Assembly (NCBI RefSeq): GCF_042685645.1
Contig: NZ_JBHUNX010000001.1
Span: 2,170,001-2,234,000, forward strand
Direction: 5' to 3'
Source of the DNA: Salininema proteolyticum
GTDB taxonomy: Bacteria; Actinomycetota; Actinomycetes; Mycobacteriales; Micromonosporaceae
DNA: 64,000 bases
Position 1 is the stretch's first letter. Every line of letters begins with the position of its first letter. The notes below the pieces were generated by a model. The model was not told where the DNA came from. It saw only the letters and a list, made by a program, of their open reading frames with translations, and did no database searches. Both the position numbers and the translations under genes were made by a program. Positions 9,507 to 16,657 of the stretch are shown here, in pieces.

Positions 9507-10811
9507 CTAGGCTCCCATCAGGTTCTGTCCGCAGACGCGCAGGACCTGGCCATTGACCGCGGCGGTCCCGGGCAGTGCCAGCCAGGAGACGGCCTCGGCC
9601 ACGTCGACCGGCTGCCCGCCCTGCCCGAGCGATGAGAGGCGCCGGGCCACGGCCCTCGTCATGGCGGGCATGGCCGCCGTCATCGGGGTCTCGATCAGCC
9701 CGGGGGCCACGGCGTTGAACGATCCGCCCCGCTCGCGCATTGTCGGGGCGAGCGCCCTGGTCAGGCCCACGAGGCCCGCCTTGGAGGCGCCGTAGTTGGT
9801 CTGGCCCCGGTTGCCGGCGATGCCCGACACCGAGGAGAGCACGACGACTCGGGCGCCGTCGTTGAGCACTCCGTCGTCGAGGAACTTCTGCGTGATCGCC
9901 TGCGGGCCTTTCAGGTTGATGGCGAGGACGGAGTCCCAGCGCTTCTCGTCCATGCGCGCGAGGGTCTTGTCGCGGGTGACTCCGGCATTGTGGATCAGGG
10001 CGTCGATGCCGTCGGGCGCCGCCGCGGCGATCCTGTCCCCCGCCTCGCCGTCGGTGATGTCCAGCGGGAGGGCGATTCCGCCGTGCTCCTCGGCCACGGC
10101 CTTCAAACCCGCCTCGGCCGCGGGAATGTCCACGCAGACGACCCTGGCGCCGTAGTTCGACAGGACTTTGACCGTCTCCCTCCCGATGCCGCCGGCCGCG
10201 CCGGTCACCACGGCCGTCTGCCCTTCGAGGCCGCCGCCGGCGGTCTCTTCACGGGCCTCCAGCGCGAGGATCTGACCGGACACGAAGGCACTGCGTCGTG
10301 AAAGGAAGAAGCCGACGACCGCGTCCACGTGCGCCTCTGCGCCGCGCGGGATCCGCGCCAGCTGCGCGGTGGCGCCGGGGACGACCTCTTTGCCCAGCGA
10401 GCGCGTGAAGCCCTCCAACGCAGTCTGGGCGACCTGGAAGTCCGTGTCGTCCGAGTCCTCCAGGCCGGCCGCGAGGATGAGGACGCGCCCGCACTTCTCC
10501 AGACGGGACAGCCGCCCGTGGAAGAAGTCGTACAGTTCGTCCAGGTCGGCGCCGTTTCGAAGACCGGTGGCGTCGAAGACCAGGCCTCCGAGGCGCCCGT
10601 CTCCGGTCTCCGGGACGGCGATGCCGCGGCCTTTGAGGCTCTTCTCGATCGCGGCCCGGGCGCGGCCGTCGCCGCCGATCGCGGCGGTGGCTATGAACTC
10701 GTCCTCGCCGGGGCGGAACCGCCGCAGCGGCGCCGCGGGCGGCAGGCCGAGGCGTTTGGCCAGGCCCTTGCCCGTCTTCGAGTTCACAAAGCGTACGTAT
10801 CGGTCGGCCAT
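9507..10811 (-). CDS. fabG4: High-molecular-weight 3-oxoacyl-(ACP/CoA) reductase, FabG4-type
   Basis: The 434-residue SDR has two Rossmann-like modules. The N-terminal one (about 1-200) is degenerate and resembles a flavodoxin-like domain. The C-terminal ketoreductase carries GQTAVVTGAAGGIGRETVKV (NAD-binding), HNAGVTRD, SSVSGIAGNRGQTNYGASKAG (Ser-Tyr-Lys triad) and NAVAPGLIETPMT. This architecture is the HMwFabG (FabG4) type, which reduces 3-oxoacyl-CoA with NADH. ATG at 10811 starts MADRYVRFVNSKTGKGLAKRL, which matches the family N-terminus. The upstream palindromic doublet at 10875-10906 suggests control by the TetR protein. The operon continues with the MaoC gene. Confidence 0.9.
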   Translation of the reverse strand: MADRYVRFVNSKTGKGLAKRLGLPPAAPLRRFRPGEDEFIATAAIGGDGRARAAIEKSLKGRGIAVPETGDGRLGGLVFDATGLRNGADLDELYDFFHGRLSRLEKCGRVLILAAGLEDSDDTDFQVAQTALEGFTRSLGKEVVPGATAQLARIPRGAEAHVDAVVGFFLSRRSAFVSGQILALEAREETAGGGLEGQTAVVTGAAGGIGRETVKVLSNYGARVVCVDIPAAEAGLKAVAEEHGGIALPLDITDGEAGDRIAAAAPDGIDALIHNAGVTRDKTLARMDEKRWDSVLAINLKGPQAITQKFLDDGVLNDGARVVVLSSVSGIAGNRGQTNYGASKAGLVGLTRALAPTMRERGGSFNAVAPGLIETPMTAAMPAMTRAVARRLSSLGQGGQPVDVAEAVSWLALPGTAAVNGQVLRVCGQNLMGA

Positions 10812-10874
10812 GTCCCCTCCCGCGTCTGTCAAGGGTATCCTCCCGAGTGGGAGATGCTTCAGTATCAATGTAAC

Positions 10875-10906
10875 ATTACTTTGAAGTAATCTTACGCGCA
10901 AGTAAG
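10875..10906. promoter_or_regulatory. Two abutting 16-bp TetR operator boxes
   Basis: ATTACTTTGAAGTAAT (10875-10890) is immediately followed by CTTACGCGCAAGTAAG (10891-10906). Both show the TTAC-N6-GTAA pattern, and both arms are intact. They sit between the divergent FabG4-type reductase and thiolase genes, about 70 bp before each start, matching the paired boxes at the TetR promoter. Confidence 0.75.
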
Positions 10907-10974
10907 ATAGGGGCGAAGCAGGGGTTCGCCCCTGACGAAGACACTGCTCAGGCCCCTTCAAAGGGAGAACAACC

Positions 10975-12270
10975 ATGGAACTGACATCCACCCGAACCGT
11001 CCGGCCGGTCGCCGTCCTGGGCGGCAACCGCATCCCCTTCGGCAAGGAGGCCGGCCCCTACGCCGAGAGCTCGAACCAGGAGATGCTCACCGCCGCTCTC
11101 GACGGCCTAGTCGAGCGCTTCGACCTGAAGGGACGCCGCCTCGACGAGTTCGCGGCCGGAGCGGTCCTCAAGCACTCCAGGGACTTCAACCTCGCCCGCG
11201 AGACCGTGCTCGGCTCCGGGCTCGACTCGGCCACGCCCGCCTACGACGTCCAGAAGGCCTGCACCACCAGCCTGGAGACCGCCGTCGGCGTCGCCAACAA
11301 GATCGCACTGGGCCAGATCGAGGTCGGCGTCGCCGGCGGGAGCGACACCACCTCGGACGCGCCGCTCGGAGTCAACGACAAGGCCCGCCGGCTCCTCATC
11401 AAGGCCCGCAACGCGAAAACGGTCGGCAAGCGCCTCGGCACCGTCCTCCGGCTCCGGCCGGGCCACCTCGTTCCCGACATCCCCCGAAATGCCGAGCCTC
11501 GTACCGGCCTCTCAATGGGCGAACACGCCGCCCTCACGGCGAAGGAGTGGGGCGTCTCCCGCGAAGAGCAGGACGCCTTCACGCTCGCCAGTCACCGGAA
11601 GCTCGCCGCCGCCTACGAGGCGGGCTTCTTCGACGACCTCCTGACGCCCTTCAAGGGCCAGAAACGCGACCAGTTCCTCCGCCCGGACTCCACGTTGGAG
11701 AAGCTCGCCCGCCTCAAGCCCGTGTTCGGCGGTGCCGAGGGGACCATGACGGCCGGGAACTCCACGGCGCTCTCCGACGGCGCCGCCACCGCGCTGCTGT
11801 CGTCCGAGGAGTGGGCCAAGGCGAACGGGCACCCGGTCCTCGCCTACGTCCACGATGTCCAGTCCGCCTCCGTCGACTACGTCGACGGGCCCGACGGACT
11901 GCTCACCGCCCCCGTCTACGCCGTGCCGAAGCTCTTGGAGCGCAACGGCCTCACCTTCGACGACTTCGACTTCGTCGAGATCCACGAGGCCTTCGCCTCC
12001 CAGGTCCTAGCGACGCTGAAGGCCTGGGAAGACGAAGAATTCTGCCGCAAGAGGATAGGGCTGGACGGGGCCCTGGGAACTGTCGACCGCGACAGGCTCA
12101 ACGTGAACGGCTCCTCTCTGGCCACCGGACACCCCTTCGCGGCCACCGGCGCGCGCCTCGTCGCCACGCTCGCCAAGATGCTGCACGGGACCGGCGAGAA
12201 GGGGCGGCTGGGCCTGATCTCCGTCTGCGCCGCTGGCGGACAGGGCATCGCAATGATCCTGCGGAGCTGA
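10975..12270 (+). CDS. fadA2: Acetyl-CoA acetyltransferase / 3-ketoacyl-CoA thiolase, FadA2-type
   Basis: A 431-residue thiolase. The nucleophilic Cys96 lies in DVQKACTTSLETA. The C-terminal His and Cys blocks are NVNGSSLATGHPFAATGAR and ISVCAAGGQGIAMIL. The loop motif EIHEAFASQVLATLKA is present. It cleaves 3-ketoacyl-CoA (or condenses acetyl-CoA). AAAGGGAGAA is 6-15 nt upstream of ATG 10975. It is divergent from the fabG4-type and maoC-type genes across the paired operators. The arrangement matches the mycobacterial fadA2/fabG4/htdX locus, indicating a conserved beta-oxidation-like or fatty acid remodelling module. Confidence 0.92.
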   Translation: MELTSTRTVRPVAVLGGNRIPFGKEAGPYAESSNQEMLTAALDGLVERFDLKGRRLDEFAAGAVLKHSRDFNLARETVLGSGLDSATPAYDVQKACTTSLETAVGVANKIALGQIEVGVAGGSDTTSDAPLGVNDKARRLLIKARNAKTVGKRLGTVLRLRPGHLVPDIPRNAEPRTGLSMGEHAALTAKEWGVSREEQDAFTLASHRKLAAAYEAGFFDDLLTPFKGQKRDQFLRPDSTLEKLARLKPVFGGAEGTMTAGNSTALSDGAATALLSSEEWAKANGHPVLAYVHDVQSASVDYVDGPDGLLTAPVYAVPKLLERNGLTFDDFDFVEIHEAFASQVLATLKAWEDEEFCRKRIGLDGALGTVDRDRLNVNGSSLATGHPFAATGARLVATLAKMLHGTGEKGRLGLISVCAAGGQGIAMILRS

Positions 12271-12279
12271 GGCGGACGG

Positions 12280-12326
12280 CCCCGGTCGAGCGGACCGGCG
12301 TCGACGGCCGGTCCGCTCGACCGGGG
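12280..12326 (+). terminator. Strong hairpin terminator after the thiolase
   Basis: CCCCGGTCGAGCGGACCGGC (12280-12299) pairs with GCCGGTCCGCTCGACCGGGG (12307-12326), 20 base pairs around a 7-nt loop. No U-run follows, as is usual for high-GC actinomycete terminators. It separates the thiolase from the Y RNA region. Confidence 0.75.
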
Positions 12327-12478
12327 TCGGTGTCGCCGCGCGTGCGGCCACGGCGCCCATGGTGACGACACCGTTTGCCGACAACAGACGACCAGCCTCA
12401 GCATTCATCGGCCGCAGGTGAAATCTACGAACACAAATCAGATGCCGCCTGTCTCTCGTTGCCGTACAATGGAGTCGT

Positions 12479-12611
12479 ACCTCCCAGTGCGCAGACGCGG
12501 AGTTCTTCAGCTGTTAACTGAAAGACGCGGGTTCAAATCCCGCACCGCCTCAGGCGGTTAGCTCAGCGGCCTAGAGCATCGTGACGCCGCGTCGACTTGA
12601 TCTCGGGAGGT
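12479..12611 (+). ncRNA. yrlA: Y-RNA-like ncRNA 1 with a permuted tRNA module
   Basis: An outer stem ACCTCCC/GGGAGGT (12479-12485/12605-12611), an internal loop (GTGCGCA opposite TTGATCTC), and an inner stem GACGCGG/CCGCGTC (12494-12500/12587-12593) close a tRNA-like module in permuted order. The module reads: anticodon-like hairpin TTCAG-CTGTTAA-CTGAA (12506-12522); T arm GCGGG-TTCAAAT-CCCGC (12527-12543) with the canonical TTCRANY loop; acceptor 3' strand ACCGCCT joined through C12551 to acceptor 5' strand AGGCGGT; TA; and D arm GCTC-AGCGGCCTA-GAGC (12561-12577). Bacterial YrlA RNAs associate with Ro60/Rsr and carry such tRNA-mimicking modules (established for the family). The Rsr gene starts 203 bp downstream. 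Transcript ends are inferred from the stems only. Confidence 0.78.
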
Positions 12612-12624
12612 CGCACCATCGTAG

Positions 12625-12765
12625 ATGGAGCGCCCGGTGCGAAGAGACGGATTTCTTCGGCAACGACCCTTAGGTCAGCAGGTTCAAGTCCTGCACTGTC
12701 CTTGCGGACAGATCGCTCGTTTCAGAGCGATAAAAGCCGTCTCACCCTGATCTCGGGCGCTCCAT
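12625..12765 (+). ncRNA. yrlB: Y-RNA-like ncRNA 2 with a permuted tRNA-like module
   Basis: A 12-bp outer stem ATGGAGCGCCCG/CGGGCGCTCCAT (12625-12636/12754-12765) leads to an internal loop GTGCGAA opposite CCCTGATCT, then an inner stem GAGACGG/CCGTCTC (12644-12650/12737-12743). Inside are a short hairpin GACC-CTTA-GGTC; a T arm GCAGG-TTCAAGT-CCTGC (12678-12694) with a canonical T loop; an acceptor-like hairpin CTGTCC-TTGC-GGACAG (12696-12711); and a D-like arm CGCTC-GTTTCA-GAGCG (12714-12729). The plan matches ncRNA 1, but the D loop lacks GG and the anticodon arm is reduced. It lies 13 bp after ncRNA 1 and 48 bp before the Rsr start, so it may be co-transcribed with either. Confidence 0.72.
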
Positions 12766-12813
12766 TCTCTCTGCCTGCGACCTCCGGTGCGACCCAAGAG
12801 AAAGACACCCCCG

Positions 12814-14394
12814 ATGGCGAAATTCAACAAGAAGCTCCCGACCGGAAAGACCTCGCCCGTTCGCTCGAAGGCCGACCCGTCCGCCACCACACACGAAGGC
12901 GGCGCCGGCCACACCCGCGACGCGAAGTCCGAACTGTTCCTCCTCGCCGTGACCAACATGGTCGGCGAGGACACGTTCTACGAGGCCGCAGGGGAACGCG
13001 ACGAACGCTACCGCGACCTCATCGCCGCCGTCGCCGTGGCCGATCCGGACTGGACGGCACGGTTCACCGCATGGCTCCGGTCGGAGGCCGGCATGCGGTC
13101 GGCCTCCGTCGTCGCGGCTCTAGAGGCCGCCCGTGCCATGGTCGAGGCCGATGTTCCCGGCGGCCGCCAGATCGTCGCCGACGCGTTGAAACGCGCCGAC
13201 GAGCCCGGCGAAGCGCTCGCCTACTGGACTCACCGCTACGGCCGTAAAATGCCGAAGCCGGTCAAGCGCGGTATCGCCGATGCCGCCAAGCGGCTCTACA
13301 GCGAGTACTCGCTTCTCAAGTACGACACGGCCTCCAAGGCGTTCCGGTTCGGCGACGTCCTCAACCTGACCCACCCGGCCACGGACGAGGACTGGCAGAA
13401 ATCCCTGTTCGAGCACGCCCTCGACCGACGATTCGGGAACGTCGCCGCGACCCCCGCCAACCTGGCCATGGTCGCCGCGAACGCGCGACTGCGCCAGGAA
13501 GCCGAAAGCGACCCGAGTGTCCTCCTCAACGCCGACCGGTTGAAAGAAGCCGGATTCACCTGGGAGGACACGCTCTCACTAGCGGGAGACCGGCTCGACA
13601 AGGCACGCCTGTGGGAAGCGGCCATCCCGTCAATGGGTCTGTTCGCACTCCTGCGCAACCTGAGGAACTTCGACGAGGCCGGAGTCAGCGACACCACCGC
13701 CGAAACCGCCGCCGAACGCCTGACCGACTCAGAGCAAGTACGCCGATCCAGACTCATGCCGATGCGGTTCCTATCGGCCTACCGCGCCGCACCCAGCCTC
13801 CGCTGGTCTTGGCCGCTGGAGCAAGCCCTCGACGCCTCCGTGGCGAACATCCCCGCCCTATCCGGCCGGACGCTCGTCCTCGTGGACACGTCAGGGTCGA
13901 TGAACTCTCCGTTCTCCCGCGACGGATCGCTCATGCGATGGGACGCAGCCGTCGTCTTCGCGCTCGCGCTCGCGACCCGATGCGACACGGCCGACGTGGT
14001 GTCGTTCTCTTCGGGGTGGCATCGCGGTCCTGATTCGCTGGTCTTCCCGCACAAGGCCGGGGAATCCGTCCTTGCCGGCGTCGAACGTTGGACCTCGGAC
14101 GGTTACTTCCTCAACGGCGGGACCGACACGGCCGGGGCGGTGAAACGCCACTACAACGGCCACGATCGCGTCGTGATCCTCACCGACGAGCAGGCCCACT
14201 GGTCGCACGCGGGTGACGTGACCGCTGCCGTTCCGGCCAGGGTACCGGTGTACACGTGGAACCTCGCAGGGCATCGCGTCGGGCATGCTCCGTCCGGTGA
14301 GCGGAACCGGCACACGTTCGGCGGCCTCTCGGACAAGGCGTTCGCCATGATCAGCCTGTTGGAACAGGGAAAGAACGCGACCTGGCCCTTCTAG
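12814..14394 (+). CDS. rsr: TROVE-domain Ro60 ortholog (Rsr), Y RNA-binding protein
   Basis: A 526-residue ring-shaped RNA-binding protein. The TROVE HEAT-repeat region covers about residues 30-340 and includes the signature FRFGDVLNLTHP. The vWA domain follows, with MIDAS motif LVLVDTSGSMNSPF (Asp at about 358) and a second block VVILTDEQAHW. ATG at 12814 (MAKFNKKLPTGKTSPVRSK) is preferred over an in-frame GTG at 12787 because Rsr proteins share this short basic start. Bacterial Rsr binds Y RNA and, via it, ribonucleases such as PNPase (family knowledge). Two Y-RNA-like genes precede it on the same strand. No RtcB or RtcA partner lies in the window. Confidence 0.93.
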   Translation: MAKFNKKLPTGKTSPVRSKADPSATTHEGGAGHTRDAKSELFLLAVTNMVGEDTFYEAAGERDERYRDLIAAVAVADPDWTARFTAWLRSEAGMRSASVVAALEAARAMVEADVPGGRQIVADALKRADEPGEALAYWTHRYGRKMPKPVKRGIADAAKRLYSEYSLLKYDTASKAFRFGDVLNLTHPATDEDWQKSLFEHALDRRFGNVAATPANLAMVAANARLRQEAESDPSVLLNADRLKEAGFTWEDTLSLAGDRLDKARLWEAAIPSMGLFALLRNLRNFDEAGVSDTTAETAAERLTDSEQVRRSRLMPMRFLSAYRAAPSLRWSWPLEQALDASVANIPALSGRTLVLVDTSGSMNSPFSRDGSLMRWDAAVVFALALATRCDTADVVSFSSGWHRGPDSLVFPHKAGESVLAGVERWTSDGYFLNGGTDTAGAVKRHYNGHDRVVILTDEQAHWSHAGDVTAAVPARVPVYTWNLAGHRVGHAPSGERNRHTFGGLSDKAFAMISLLEQGKNATWPF

Positions 14395-14528
14395 CCGACA
14401 GAGTTGATCGGTGTCCGTCTGGCGTCGGTCAATGATGGGCGGGCACCGCAGCGTAGGGCAAGAGCATGCGGACTTCATGGCGTTCGGCTGTGTCTGATGC
14501 ACTGGGAGCGCCTGTCCACAGGGACGGA

Positions 14529-14639
14529 ATGGGCCCGACTTTCGCCGTCCTCGACATGGCGGGCCACAACGCCCAGATCGAACAGCCCGAACTGTTCGGG
14601 GCGCTCATGAGGGAGTGGCTGGGGCGCGTCGGCCGCTGA
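14529..14639 (+). pseudogene. C-terminal remnant of an alpha/beta hydrolase
   Basis: The 36-codon segment reads MGPTFAVLDMAGHNAQIEQ then PELFGALMREWLGRVGR and stops at 14639. This matches the C-terminal part of alpha/beta-fold hydrolases (strand, catalytic-His GHN motif, final helix). In another frame just upstream (around 14437-14500), GGHRSVGQEHADF and a stop look like a further degraded piece of the preceding strand. The N-terminal part and nucleophile are absent, so this is a decayed gene. It is bounded by the rsr stop and a strong hairpin. Confidence 0.6.
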
Positions 14640-14645
14640 GTCGGA

Positions 14646-14692
14646 ACGGTGTCGCCGGGCGGACCTCGATCGGGCCCGCCCGGCGACACCGT
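14646..14692. terminator. Bidirectional hairpin terminator
   Basis: ACGGTGTCGCCGGGCGG (14646-14662) pairs with CCGCCCGGCGACACCGT (14676-14692), 17 bp around a 13-nt loop. It lies between the hydrolase remnant and the convergent NlpC/P60 gene. Confidence 0.75.
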
Positions 14693-14719
14693 CTCACCTC
14701 ATCACGTGCTGGTCTTCCT

Positions 14720-16657
14720 TCAGAACACCCGCACCGCGAAATCGCCGCCGTACACGTTGGTCACGTGCACGCTGGTCGAAGTCCGGGGCCAGGAGGACTC
14801 GACCATTTGGCCGTTGCCCAGGTAGATCGCGACATGCGTGGTGCCACCGCCGGGCGTGCCCCAGAAGATCATGTCACCGCGTTTGATGTTGCCCATCGAG
14901 ACCACCGTTCCGCTGTACTGCTGCGAACCGGTGTAACCGCCGATGTCGATACCCGCGCCCTGCCAGAACGCGTACTGCGTCAGGCCGGAGCAGTCGTAGC
15001 CGTAACGGTTTCGGTCGTCGTACCCGCTGGGGCTGCAGCAGATTCCATAGGACGGACCCGACTTGCCGCCGGCGCCCCAGGAGTAGGTCAGCCCCTTGCC
15101 GGTCTGCGAGAGGGCGGCGTCGATGACCCGCTCGATCTTCTCGGAGCCGGAACCGCCCGTGTCCCCGCCGCCGCCTCCGGTGCTCTCGCAGCCGTCGGAT
15201 CCCGAGAGGAACTGGTGCGAGGCGTTGCCGTTGTACAGGGAACCGGTCAGCTGTCCCTTGTAGCCGGGCGCCACTTCCTGGCAGGATCCTCCGTAGTAGC
15301 TGTTGAAGTACACTCCGACCGTCTTGTCGGACCGGTTCCAGACCGAGGCGGCGTTGTTCTTGATGCACTCCCCCTGGCCATTGCCGGATCCCTTGTACTC
15401 GTAACAGGAGGGCTGCGACGTACCGTAGTCGCCGACCGACTTGACGAAGTCGGAAACGGACCCCTGGTTTTCGCTGTTAAAGTGGTAACAGAACTCGCCG
15501 TCCTCGCACGAGCCGTTGCGAGCGCCGATTCCGCCGGTGTCCCCGCTGCCGTCGTCGGAGTCCGTAAGGAACCGGTGCCCGGCGTTGTTGTTGTAGAGGG
15601 TACCGTTCAGCTGGCCCTTGTAACCGGGCGCTATGTCCTGGTACGTGCCTTCGAAGTAGCTGTTGAAGTACACGCGGACGGTCTTGTCGGATCGGTTCCA
15701 CACGGAGGCGGCATTGTTCTTGATGCACTCCCCCTGGCCATTGCCGGACCCTTTGTACTCGTAGCAGGACGGCTGCGACGTGCCGTAATTGCCGACCGAG
15801 TCGGTGAAGTCCGAGACCGAACCCTCGTTGTAACTGTTGAAGTGGTAACAGAACTCGCCGTCTCCACACGAACCGTCGCGAGCGCCGCCGGAACCGTCCG
15901 GAGCAGTCGTGAACTTGTGGGAGGCGTTGTTGTTGTACAGGGTGCTGTTCAACTGTCCCTTGTAACCGGGGCTGAGCGACTGATAGGTGCCCCCGTGGCC
16001 GGTGTTGTAGTAGACGCGGACGGTCTTGTCGGACCGGTTCCACACGGAGGCGGCATTGTTCTTGATGCACTCCCCCTGACCGCTACCGGCCCCCTTGAAG
16101 TCGTAACAGGACGGCTGCGACGTACCGTAATCACTGACCGAGTCGGTGAAGTCCGAGACCGAACCCTCGTTATAACTGTTGAAGTAGTAACAGAACTCGC
16201 CGCGGTCGCAGGAACCGTCGCGAGCGTTGCCTCCTTCGGAGTCCGGAAGGAACCGGTGAGAGGCGTTGTTGTTGTAGAGCGTGCTGTTCAGCTGCCCCTT
16301 GTATCCGGGCGCGACATCCTGGTACGAGCCGCCGTGGCCTGTGTTGTAGTAGACCCGGACTGTCGTGCTGGACCGGTTCCAGACCGAGGCGGCATTGTTC
16401 TTGATGCACTCCCCCTGACCGCTGCCCGCGCCCTTGAAGTCGTAACAGGACGGCTGCGACGTACCATAATCGCTGACGGAGTCGGTGAAGTCCGAAACGG
16501 ACCCCTGATTGTCGCTGTTGAAGTAGTAACAGAACTCGCCGCTTTCGCAGGTGCCGTCGCGGTCCGCGGCCGCGGCCGGCGTGGCGGACACGGCGAGCCC
16601 GAGTATCTGGGCCGCCAGTGTGATCGCCGCGAGAAGCGCTATGGACGTTCTTCTCAT
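14720..16657 (-). CDS. Secreted NlpC/P60 peptidase with four peptidase-inhibitor I36-like repeats
   Basis: The 645-residue precursor has a Sec signal peptide (MRRTSIALLAAITLAAQILG, cleaved near ATPAAAA). Four units of about 105-115 residues follow, each opening with DG-C-GEFCYYFNS or a close variant and containing GQGECIKNNAASVWNRS and GYKGQLNSTLYNNNASH. These resemble the I36 (SMPI-type) inhibitor or beta/gamma-crystallin-like fold, with paired cysteines. The C-terminal NlpC/P60 domain (about 515-645) has catalytic Cys556 in YGYDCSGLTQYAFW and His608 in GTTHVAIYLGNGQ. It probably cleaves peptidoglycan stem peptides outside the cell. Whether the repeats inhibit proteases, bind the cell wall or protect the enzyme is unknown. 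The gene stands alone. Confidence 0.88.
   Translation of the reverse strand: MRRTSIALLAAITLAAQILGLAVSATPAAAADRDGTCESGEFCYYFNSDNQGSVSDFTDSVSDYGTSQPSCYDFKGAGSGQGECIKNNAASVWNRSSTTVRVYYNTGHGGSYQDVAPGYKGQLNSTLYNNNASHRFLPDSEGGNARDGSCDRGEFCYYFNSYNEGSVSDFTDSVSDYGTSQPSCYDFKGAGSGQGECIKNNAASVWNRSDKTVRVYYNTGHGGTYQSLSPGYKGQLNSTLYNNNASHKFTTAPDGSGGARDGSCGDGEFCYHFNSYNEGSVSDFTDSVGNYGTSQPSCYEYKGSGNGQGECIKNNAASVWNRSDKTVRVYFNSYFEGTYQDIAPGYKGQLNGTLYNNNAGHRFLTDSDDGSGDTGGIGARNGSCEDGEFCYHFNSENQGSVSDFVKSVGDYGTSQPSCYEYKGSGNGQGECIKNNAASVWNRSDKTVGVYFNSYYGGSCQEVAPGYKGQLTGSLYNGNASHQFLSGSDGCESTGGGGGDTGGSGSEKIERVIDAALSQTGKGLTYSWGAGGKSGPSYGICCSPSGYDDRNRYGYDCSGLTQYAFWQGAGIDIGGYTGSQQYSGTVVSMGNIKRGDMIFWGTPGGGTTHVAIYLGNGQMVESSWPRTSTSVHVTNVYGGDFAVRVF
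15190..16560 (-). repeat. Four tandem ~330-bp coding repeats
   Basis: Units run approximately 16560-16235, 16230-15895, 15890-15535 and 15520-15190. The stretch encoding GECIKNNAASVWNRS is nearly identical in all four (for example near 16395, 16065, 15725 and 15365). High nucleotide identity suggests recent duplication or homogenisation, and makes copy-number change by recombination likely. Confidence 0.8.

Noticed and set aside
12506..12578. Ordinary tRNA-Asn gene
   Set aside because: The parts are in permuted order (3' half before 5' half) and enclosed in an outer stem, so a normal linear tRNA cannot form. It is annotated as part of a Y-RNA-like RNA.
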